A stretch of DNA of 35,052 bases from Vicinamibacteria bacterium (lineage in GTDB: Bacteria > Acidobacteriota > Vicinamibacteria > Fen-336), in NCBI GenBank assembly GCA_025923995.1, contig JAICEW010000022.1:1-35052 (forward strand), read 5' to 3'. This document shows, one piece after another, positions 8,318 through 14,414 of the stretch (the stretch's first letter is position 1; each line of letters opens with the position of its first letter). The position numbers and the translations under genes are program-made. The notes below the pieces were generated by a model. The model did no database searches. It saw only the letters and a list, made by a program, of their open reading frames with translations, and had not been told where the DNA came from.

Positions 8318-8323
8318 AGTCTA
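8318..8323 (-). promoter_or_regulatory. Candidate -10 element for the M14 carboxypeptidase
   Basis: On the minus strand TAGACT lies about 40 bases before the ATG, which would give a leader of about 30 bases containing the GGAGGT ribosome site. No convincing -35 is visible. This is a weak assignment resting on position and similarity to TATAAT. Confidence 0.3.
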
Positions 8324-8346
8324 GCGCACCTCCCGACCGCCGGGCC

Positions 8347-9072
8347 TCAGCGCGGCCGCAGGACCACGAAGTACTGGTGCGGGAGGAACGTCTCCTCGGA
8401 GGCGACCGCGAGCCCCGCGGCCGCGGCGTCGCGCAGGAAGTCCTCCCGGGCGATGCGATGGCCCAGCGGCGGCCCCACCGGCGTCGCGCGCTTGTGGTAG
8501 TCGACGTTGGCGATGCGCCCGCCCGGCTTCAGGACCCGCTGCAGCCGGCGCAGGTAGGCGGGACCGTCGGGGAAGTGGTGATACGTGTCGACGATCAGCA
8601 CGATGTCGCAGGCGGCGCGCGGCAGCAGCGGGTCGTCCGGCCGCGCCAGCACCGGCGTCACGTTGGCCACGCCCGCCGCCGCCAGCCGCTGGCCCAGCAG
8701 CGCCAGCAGCCGGGGCTCCACGTCCACCCCGAACACGCGGCCCTCGTCGCCGACCGCGCGTGCCAGCCGGAGCGTGAAGTAACCGGGCCCGGAGCCGACG
8801 TCACACGCGGTCTGGCCCGGCTTCAGGCCCAGCGCCGCCACGACCTGGTCGGGCTTCTGCCAGGCGGCGCGGTCGGGGGACTCGAGGTGCGCCGCGTACG
8901 CGTCGAGGTCGGCCGGGTTGCCGTGCGCGCCGCCCGGGTGCTCGTGGGGCGCGTGCTGTCCGTGGGGCGCGTGGCGGGGGGGAGCGTCCTGGAGCGAGGT
9001 GGCTGCGGCCGTGCCGGCCAGCGAGGCCAGCACGACCGCCGCCAGCGGGCGGCCTACTTGCGCGGCGCCCAC
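8347..9072 (-). CDS. Exported class I SAM-dependent methyltransferase
   Basis: The 241-residue protein has a Rossmann methyltransferase core. Motif I is DVGSGPGYFT (residues 91-100), the acidic end of strand 2 is GVDVEP, a post-motif region has DIVLIVDTYHHF, and LKPGGRIANVDYH follows. It starts with an N-terminal hydrophobic segment (about 9-25, PLAAVVLASLAGTAAA) that looks like a signal peptide. A His/Pro-rich linker (about 31-50) and a short WQKPDQVV helix precede the fold. A secreted SAM enzyme is puzzling because SAM is cytoplasmic, yet I recall similar signal-bearing methyltransferases as widespread conserved proteins of unknown role. The GTG at 9072 overlaps the end of the TPR gene by 19 bases, so translation is probably coupled. 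Substrate unknown. Confidence 0.85.
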   Translation of the reverse strand: MGAAQVGRPLAAVVLASLAGTAAATSLQDAPPRHAPHGQHAPHEHPGGAHGNPADLDAYAAHLESPDRAAWQKPDQVVAALGLKPGQTACDVGSGPGYFTLRLARAVGDEGRVFGVDVEPRLLALLGQRLAAAGVANVTPVLARPDDPLLPRAACDIVLIVDTYHHFPDGPAYLRRLQRVLKPGGRIANVDYHKRATPVGPPLGHRIAREDFLRDAAAAGLAVASEETFLPHQYFVVLRPR

Positions 9073-9407
9073 ACCGGCTTGAAGTTGGGGTCGAGCTCGT
9101 ACGCCTTGTCGAAGAGCTCGGCCGCCTGCTGCTTCTCGGGATGGAACGGCCGCTTGGGCTCGGCGATCTTGTAGACCGTGTACGCGAGGTAGAACGTCGC
9201 CGCCGCGTCGTTCGGGTTGGCGTCGACGGCCGCCTGGAAGTGCTTCTTGGCGGCGGCGAACCGCTTGCGCTTGAACAGCGCGAGGCCCTCGTCGATCTCC
9301 GACTGGCTGGCGACGGCGCTGGCCGCGGGCGGCTCGGGAGGCGGCGCGGCCGGATCCTGCATTCCAGGAGCGAGCGCGGCTGCGAAGACAAGTGCGGGGA
9401 GCATCAT
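9054..9407 (-). CDS. Small exported TPR-repeat protein
   Basis: A 117-residue protein with a signal peptide (about 1-16), a Pro/Ala-rich linker and roughly two tetratricopeptide repeats (about 36-115, with the pattern EGLALFKRKRFAAAKKHFQ and later AAELFDKAYELDPNF). TPRs are protein-protein binding scaffolds, so it probably acts in the periplasm as an adaptor; the partner is not known. ATG 9407 is preceded by a strong AGGAGGAG. The overlap with the exported methyltransferase gene suggests the two proteins are made together and may work together. Confidence 0.8.
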   Translation of the reverse strand: MMLPALVFAAALAPGMQDPAAPPPEPPAASAVASQSEIDEGLALFKRKRFAAAKKHFQAAVDANPNDAAATFYLAYTVYKIAEPKRPFHPEKQQAAELFDKAYELDPNFKPVWAPRK

Positions 9408-9420
9408 GAGATCTCCTCCT

Positions 9421-9443
9421 GGCCCGCGCGGGATGCGCGGGCC
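9421..9443 (-). other. GC hairpin abutting the TPR ribosome site
   Basis: GGCCCGCGC (9421-9429) and GCGCGGGCC (9435-9443) form a perfect 9-bp stem with a 5-base loop. On the minus strand it lies 50 bases after the propeller-protein stop and directly before the AGGAGGAG of the TPR gene. There is no T-run, so it could be a partial terminator, an RNA 3'-end stabiliser or a translational control element. Confidence 0.5.
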
Positions 9444-9492
9444 GCGTACGTCGTCGTGCGGTCCCTTGGCAGTGCCCCGGCAGGAACGCCGG

Positions 9493-11430
9493 TCACTCCG
9501 AGGATCCTCCGGCGGCGCGTGCCGCCGCCGGCTGGTGGAGCAGGTGCAGGCCGCCGCTGGGCGTGGCGGCGAAGACGCGCTCCGGCGCGCGCGGATCGAC
9601 AGCCAGCGACCACACCCGCTCGGTCACCAGCCCGTCCACGGAGATCCGCCGCCAGGTCTCGCCGCCGTCCGAGCTGCGGAAGACGCCGCCCGTCCCGAAG
9701 TCGCTCGCGTAGAGCGTGGTGCCCCGAGCGTCGGTGGCGAGCCCCGTGATGTCGGTGAAGGGCACGCCGCCCGGGTGCCGCGCCCAGTTCACGCCGCGGT
9801 CGAGCGTCCGGAACAGGCCGCGGGAGGTGGCGGTGAACGCCACGTGGTCGTCGCTGGGCAGGAAGATCAGGCGGTGCGGGTCGGCCCCGTCGAGCATGCC
9901 GCCCGCCGATGTCCACGACACGCCGCGGTCGACGCTGCGGTAGAAGCCGATCGCGGTCGCCGCCAGCACCAGGTTCGCATCGCGCGGCGAGACCGCGACC
10001 ACGGACGCCGGGCCCGGCACGTTGACGGCCGTGCGCTGCCAGGTGCGGCCCGCGTCCGCGGAGCGCAGGATGCCCTTCGAGGACGCGAGCAGCCACTCCT
10101 GCGGCGACACCACCGCGATGTCGTTCACGCGCGGGTGCGCCTCGACGCGGCCCACGATCGTGGGCAGCCGCGTCCAGGCCCCGGACGACCGCGTCCAGGC
10201 GAACACCCCGTCGTCCGTACCGGCCAGTACGCCCGCGGCGTGCGTCGCGAGCGAGAGCACCTCGCGGCCCTCCAGGCCCTCGGCCAGCCGCGTCCAGGGC
10301 CCGCGCGCGTCGGGGGCCACCAGCACGCCGCCGTGCCGCCGGTCGCCCCAGATCCCGGCCAGGATGCGTCCGGCCTCGGCGTCGAACGCCAGCCGCGAGA
10401 CGAAGCGTTCGGAGAACCCCTCGTTCGACGCGAAGAAGGTGCGCGCCCCGTCCTCGCTGCGCAGCACGCCCAGGCCGTCGGCGCCCAGCAGGATCACGCC
10501 GGTGGGCAGCGCCAGCACCGCGTTCAGCACGACGTCCTTGCGCGTGGCCTGCTGCCACGTGCCGCCGCCGTCGCGCGAGAGCCAGAGCCCCTCGGTGGTG
10601 CCGGCCAGCAGCAGCTGCGCGTCGGTCGGGGACTGCGCGAACGCGCGCGTGCGGCGGCTGCTGGAGGGGATGCCGCGGATCTTCGTCCAGCGCGCCGCCG
10701 CGTCGACCGACTTGTAGATGCCGCTGCACGCGGTCGCGTAGACGACGGGCGGACGCTGGCGATCGATCGTGATCGTCATGATGTCCGAGTCGTCGATGAG
10801 GCCCTTGGAGATCGGGTACCAGGTGCGCCCGCCGTCGCGGCTCTTCCAGGGCAGGTGCCAGGTGCCGGCGTAGATGGTGTCGGCCGCGCCGGGGTCGAAC
10901 GCCACCGAGCCCACGTTCTTGAGGTCGACGTGGCCCTCGGGGCTGATGCGCTTCCACGTCCGTCCGGCGTCGCCGGAGCGGAAGATGCCGGTCAGCGTGC
11001 CCGCGACCAGCACGTTGGGCGCGGAGGGCGCCTGCGCCAGCGCGCGCACGGCCTGGCCCTCGATGCCCTTGAGCATCGTGAACGTCTCGCCGCCGTCCGT
11101 GCTGCGCGCGACGCCGCCGCCGTCGTTGGTCTCGACCGTCCAGTACCCGACGTAGAGCCCGCCGCCCGGATCGACCACGATGTCGTCCAGGCTCTGCCCG
11201 CGCAGCGGGAACCCGGGCGTGAGCCGCCGCCAGCGCCGGCCGGCGTCCTCCGACCGGTAGAGCACGCCGTCCGCCGTGCCCAGGTAGATGCGCGACGGAT
11301 CGCGCGGATCCGCCGCCAGGGACCTCACGTCACCGCCGGGAGGGCCGACGGGCACCCAGGACTCGGCCCCGGCGGGTGCCGTCAGGGCCGACGCGCCGAG
11401 GGCGAGCGCGCCGATCAGGAAGAGCTTCAT
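9493..11430 (-). CDS. Secreted Asp-box (BNR/Ycf48-like) beta-propeller protein
   Basis: A 645-residue exported protein with a signal peptide (about 1-23, ending ALTAPAGAES) and then a long series of beta-propeller blades. Each blade carries Asp-box-like turns such as S-DAGRTWKR, S-DGGRTWYP, S-DGGGTWQQ, S-ADAGRTWQR and S-SDGGETWRR. The blades run nearly to the C-terminus, enough for two propellers. Such proteins are often annotated as photosystem II assembly factor (Ycf48)-like or sialidase-like. I see no sialidase RIP or catalytic residues and there is no photosynthesis here, so a binding or scaffold role is more likely than an enzyme. ATG 11430 gives the signal peptide. It is flanked by the OmpA-gene terminator upstream. 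Confidence 0.85.
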   Translation of the reverse strand: MKLFLIGALALGASALTAPAGAESWVPVGPPGGDVRSLAADPRDPSRIYLGTADGVLYRSEDAGRRWRRLTPGFPLRGQSLDDIVVDPGGGLYVGYWTVETNDGGGVARSTDGGETFTMLKGIEGQAVRALAQAPSAPNVLVAGTLTGIFRSGDAGRTWKRISPEGHVDLKNVGSVAFDPGAADTIYAGTWHLPWKSRDGGRTWYPISKGLIDDSDIMTITIDRQRPPVVYATACSGIYKSVDAAARWTKIRGIPSSSRRTRAFAQSPTDAQLLLAGTTEGLWLSRDGGGTWQQATRKDVVLNAVLALPTGVILLGADGLGVLRSEDGARTFFASNEGFSERFVSRLAFDAEAGRILAGIWGDRRHGGVLVAPDARGPWTRLAEGLEGREVLSLATHAAGVLAGTDDGVFAWTRSSGAWTRLPTIVGRVEAHPRVNDIAVVSPQEWLLASSKGILRSADAGRTWQRTAVNVPGPASVVAVSPRDANLVLAATAIGFYRSVDRGVSWTSAGGMLDGADPHRLIFLPSDDHVAFTATSRGLFRTLDRGVNWARHPGGVPFTDITGLATDARGTTLYASDFGTGGVFRSSDGGETWRRISVDGLVTERVWSLAVDPRAPERVFAATPSGGLHLLHQPAAARAAGGSSE

Positions 11431-11453
11431 CGTTTCGGTCGTCTCGATGGTCA

Positions 11454-11462
11454 ACTGTAGCA
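11454..11462 (-). promoter_or_regulatory. Extended -10 candidate for the propeller gene
   Basis: On the minus strand TGCTACAGT lies 23 bases before the ATG at 11430 and overlaps the end of the upstream terminator's T-run. It matches the TGnTATAAT extended -10 form. Extended -10 promoters can work without a -35, and none is visible. Confidence 0.45.
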
Positions 11463-11500
11463 AAAACGAAGGGGCGTGGTCCCCATGGGGGCCACGCCCC
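11462..11500 (-). terminator. Rho-independent terminator after the OmpA-family gene
   Basis: On the minus strand a stem GGGGCGTGG/CCACGCCCC (11492-11500 with 11471-11479), extended by an inner CCCC/GGGG, is followed by TTCGTTTTTG. This is the best intrinsic terminator in the window. It ends the BON-OmpA unit, 68 bases after the OmpA-family stop. Confidence 0.88.
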
Positions 11501-11567
11501 GACGACACCGAATGACCAGGGTGGGGGAACGGGGCCCGGAAACCCGGTCCTCGTCCCCCCGGACCCC

Positions 11568-13229
11568 CTAGTCTTCGGGAGCGGTCGCGCCCTCGGGCAC
11601 GAAGATCACGTCCACGCGACGGTTGCGCGCGCGAGCCGCCGCCGTCGTGCCGGTGTCGAGCGGCCGCGTGGCGCCCGCGCTGCGGACGGACACGCGCGAG
11701 TCCTCGACCCCACGCTCGCGGACGAGGTAGCGCTTGGCCGCCTCGGCGCGCGTACGCGCGATGACCTCGGGGCGCCGCTCGCCCTTGTCGGCATGGCCGA
11801 TGATCACGACCGTGCTGCGCGGATCCTGGCGCAGGCGGCTGGCCACGTCGTCCAGGCAGGCCTTGTCCACGTTGTTCAGGCGGTCGCGGTTGGGCGGGAA
11901 GCCGCCGGACGTGCAGGTCGTGGTGGTGGCCGGCGCCTTGGGACCGGCGACGCTCACCGGGCAGTTGGCCGAGCCGATGCCGCCGCGCCCGTCGGAGACG
12001 CGCACGGTGATCGTCGAGGAAGCGCCCGCGGTCATGCCCGCGCTGTTGAAGGTCACGGCCGGGCCGGAGCCGGACACGCTGCCCGCGGTCGCGCTCCACT
12101 CGTACGTGAGCGGGTCGCCGTCAGGATCGGAGGCCGTCGCGCGGACGCCCGTGCTCTCGCCCGGCAGCAGGTTCGAGCGCTCGACCGAGCAGGACACCGT
12201 CGGGTTGCCGTTGGACGGCGGCGGTGGCGGCGGCGGCGGCGTGTACACCTCGCGGCAGGCGGCGCCGGGGTGGTAGCCGATCGAGATGTGGCGGCCGGTC
12301 CAGCTGGCCGACCCCGAGTTGAGGCCGCGGTCGTTGAAGTTCAGGTTCCAGGAGATCGCCGGACGGATGAAGAAGCCGGGCTTGAACCAGATCACCGGTC
12401 CCACGACCAGGTCCAGCGGGTTGGTCTGCTCGAAGGCGTCGTCGCCGCTGTAGTTGGTCCCCATCAGCTCGGCCTGCAGCTGGATCCAGTAGCAGGCAGG
12501 GATGTTGAGGCCGAGGGCCCACTTGAACGCGTTGCCGATGTCCACCTCGTCGGGGTCGCTGTTGACCTGGTAGCCGATCGAGCCGTGGATGTCCGCCTTC
12601 TCCGAGAGCGACTTCGAGATGATGAGGTCCGCGCCGAAAGAGGTCTTGCCGGTTCCCAGGCCCTTCGCCTCGTCCGCGGTGGGCAGCTTCGCGAACCCGC
12701 GGACGGCCAGGCCCACGCCGTCACCGTGGTAGTCGTCGAGGAACTTGTACTTGAGGCCCAGCTTGATGTCGCCGACGCCCGTCTCCCAGGGCGTGGCCAC
12801 GAAGGGATAGTCGTTCACGAAGCCGGCCTGGAAGAGCGCGTCGGCGTCGATGCGGTTCTGCAGCCCGAAGTTGCCGAAGATCTCCAGCTTGTCCGTGGCG
12901 CCGTAGCCGAGCGAGAGCCCGTGGATCGAGATGTCCTCGTCCTTCGGGTCGCGATCCAGGTTGTCGCGGAAGAGGCTGAAGGAGAACTTCCCTTTCGGAA
13001 GGGTGTAGGCGATGGGCATGTGGAACAGGCCCGTCGTGCCCTCGTAGCTGGGCGCAAACGGGTGGACTTCCCATTCCTTCCCGTCGATGGTGGCCGTCCA
13101 GGTCTTCACTTCCTCGCGGGTTACGGTCGCGTGCCCGCTGTCGGCGGGAGCGCTCTCCTGGGCCGGAGCCGTCGCGGCCAGCGAGAGCACGCCGGCGACG
13201 ACGAGCGCGGCCGTCGTTCTACGTGTCAT
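11568..13229 (-). CDS. Outer-membrane barrel protein with PKD-like and OmpA peptidoglycan-binding domains
   Basis: The 553-residue precursor has a signal peptide (about 1-24). A long beta-barrel region follows (about 50-325) with alternating aromatic strands such as FSFSLFRDNLD, GLSLGYGATDKLEIFG and SFGADLIISKSL. After a run of eight prolines (about 331-338) comes a PKD-like beta-sandwich (about 343-430, with ASDPDGDPLTYEWSA). The C-terminal OmpA domain (about 445-550) has VVIIGHADKGE and the diagnostic ARNRRVDVIF. The barrel is longer than the 8-stranded OmpA barrel, so it may be a larger pore or transporter-like barrel tethered to peptidoglycan. ATG 13229 is preceded by AAGGAGGA. It follows the BON gene by 45 bases and ends at a strong terminator. 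Confidence 0.88.
   Translation of the reverse strand: MTRRTTAALVVAGVLSLAATAPAQESAPADSGHATVTREEVKTWTATIDGKEWEVHPFAPSYEGTTGLFHMPIAYTLPKGKFSFSLFRDNLDRDPKDEDISIHGLSLGYGATDKLEIFGNFGLQNRIDADALFQAGFVNDYPFVATPWETGVGDIKLGLKYKFLDDYHGDGVGLAVRGFAKLPTADEAKGLGTGKTSFGADLIISKSLSEKADIHGSIGYQVNSDPDEVDIGNAFKWALGLNIPACYWIQLQAELMGTNYSGDDAFEQTNPLDLVVGPVIWFKPGFFIRPAISWNLNFNDRGLNSGSASWTGRHISIGYHPGAACREVYTPPPPPPPPSNGNPTVSCSVERSNLLPGESTGVRATASDPDGDPLTYEWSATAGSVSGSGPAVTFNSAGMTAGASSTITVRVSDGRGGIGSANCPVSVAGPKAPATTTTCTSGGFPPNRDRLNNVDKACLDDVASRLRQDPRSTVVIIGHADKGERRPEVIARTRAEAAKRYLVRERGVEDSRVSVRSAGATRPLDTGTTAAARARNRRVDVIFVPEGATAPED
12216..12240. repeat. GGC-type triplet run coding for polyproline
   Basis: A near-perfect GGC repeat (one GGT interruption), read on the minus strand as eight prolines, forms the linker between the barrel and the periplasmic domains of the OmpA-family protein. 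Triplet slippage here would change linker length without a frameshift. Confidence 0.7.
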
Positions 13230-13266
13230 GGAACGTCCTCCTTGTTCGCGAGCTGCTTGCATTCAG

Positions 13267-13287
13267 ACTATAGCTCAAAGTGTAGCA
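13267..13287 (-). promoter_or_regulatory. Two overlapping -10 candidates before the OmpA-family gene
   Basis: On the minus strand TGCTACACT (13287 to 13279) and AGCTATAGT (13275 to 13267) overlap the stop of the BON gene. The second would start RNA about 30 bases before the ATG at 13229. They suggest the OmpA-family gene can be transcribed apart from BON. No good -35 is seen. Confidence 0.4.
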
Positions 13288-14144
13288 GGGGGTCGGGATT
13301 CGATTTGTATCTGGTTGTCGACCGGCACGCCCGCCGCGTCCCGGGCCAGCAGCCCGGCCAGGTCCTTCTCCGCGGCGGTCTTGACCTGCCCGCGCGCGAC
13401 CAGGCGGTCGCCCTCCACGACGACGCTCAGCGCGTACGGCGACAGGGAACTGTTGCCGCGCAGGGCGGCCTGGGCCGCTCCCGCGCGCGCCCCGGGGTCC
13501 GCCGCCGCGGGCGATGCGGCCGGCGCGCCGGAAACCGACATGCGGTCGGTCACTCCCTGCACGCCGGTCGTCTGCTGCGCGATGCCCAGCGCGAGCTGCT
13601 TCTGGTTGGGCGTCGCGACCTGGCCGGACAGCGTGACGTCGCGCTTGAACGCGTCGACCTTGATGTCCGTGCCCTTGAGGTCCTTGTTGAGCGAGAACGC
13701 GAGGTTCACCTTCGCGACCAGCGCCTTGTCGTCGAAGTTCTCGCCCACCGTGCGCTCCCCGCCGGGAGCGGGAGCGGCGGCCTGCGCGTTCACGCGCAGC
13801 TGGTTGTCCACGCGCGCCACGTCGGGGACCGCCGCCGCCACCTGGTTGGCGAGCGTCTTCAAGTCCTCACGCGGGACCTCGCCCTTGAGCGTCACGACGC
13901 CGTTCGAGTCGGCGTCGACGTCGAAGTCGTACGGCTGGAGGTCGCGGTTGAGCTCGAGGGCGGCCTTGACGGAGCCTTGCAGCTTGGTGCCCTTGAGCTT
14001 GTCGCCGACCTCGCCGAGCTTCTCCTTCACCTCCCCCAGCGCGACGGGGACGTCAGGGACCTTGGCCGTCGCGCCGGGACGCAGGTACATGAAGGCCAGG
14101 ACCAGAAGGCCCACCACGACGATCAGCAGCAGCAACCGCCTCAT
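13275..14144 (-). CDS. Membrane-anchored triple-BON-domain protein
   Basis: A 289-residue protein with one N-terminal membrane helix (about 4-21) that also serves as a signal anchor, then three BON-like domains. These are at about 56-118 (ending with GEVPREDLKTLAN and VARVDNQLRV), 139-204 (TLSGQVATPNQKQLAL) and a weaker one at about 222-282 (LVARGQVKTAAEKDLAGLL). BON domains bind membranes or other envelope components, as in OsmY. Together with the OmpA-family gene downstream it suggests an envelope-stability role. ATG 14144 is preceded by GGAGG. The promoter is probably the palindromic region shared with the divergent gene. Confidence 0.87.
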   Translation of the reverse strand: MRRLLLLIVVVGLLVLAFMYLRPGATAKVPDVPVALGEVKEKLGEVGDKLKGTKLQGSVKAALELNRDLQPYDFDVDADSNGVVTLKGEVPREDLKTLANQVAAAVPDVARVDNQLRVNAQAAAPAPGGERTVGENFDDKALVAKVNLAFSLNKDLKGTDIKVDAFKRDVTLSGQVATPNQKQLALGIAQQTTGVQGVTDRMSVSGAPAASPAAADPGARAGAAQAALRGNSSLSPYALSVVVEGDRLVARGQVKTAAEKDLAGLLARDAAGVPVDNQIQIESRPPATL

Positions 14145-14261
14145 CCGACCTCCAGATTCACGACGGGAAAGGACCGGGCCGACCCCGGCTGCGGAGTCCT
14201 GTGCAACTTCCGTGCGCGGCTTAACACGGCTTTGCAGCGTTTCATGAGGTGTCCATTCGGT

Positions 14262-14277
14262 CAGATTGTACAATCTG
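14262..14277. promoter_or_regulatory. Perfect 16-bp palindrome with -10-like hexamers on both strands
   Basis: CAGATTGTACAATCTG is a perfect palindrome in the 270-base gap between the BON gene and the divergent thioredoxin-like gene. It contains TACAAT on the plus strand (14269-14274) and the same hexamer on the minus strand (14270 to 14265). It could be a two-way promoter core, a dimeric-repressor operator, or both. The rest of the gap shows no other supported feature. Confidence 0.5.
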
Positions 14278-14414
14278 CATCCTTCGCGGAGCTGAAGCCG
14301 TTGGAAAGAATGTCCTGCCCGTCCCGCCCGCCGCTCGCCGGCGGTGAAGCCGACCCGGATTCGGGGGTTGCGGCGACCCTGCACGGTGAGGCGATCGCGG
14401 ACCGGCCGACGCCG

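Noticed and set aside
9493-11430. Asp-box propeller protein as a sialidase or photosystem II factor
   Set aside because: No sialidase catalytic residues can be seen and no photosynthesis genes are present; the similarity is confined to the repeat itself.
12216-12240. GGC triplet run as a phase-variation switch
   Set aside because: It is a whole-codon repeat, so slippage would not shift the frame; it is more simply a polyproline linker.
11376-14414. Long plus-strand open frame leading into the thioredoxin-like gene
   Set aside because: It is antisense to the OmpA-family and BON genes and has shadow-type composition. The real gene starts at the signal peptide near 14415.
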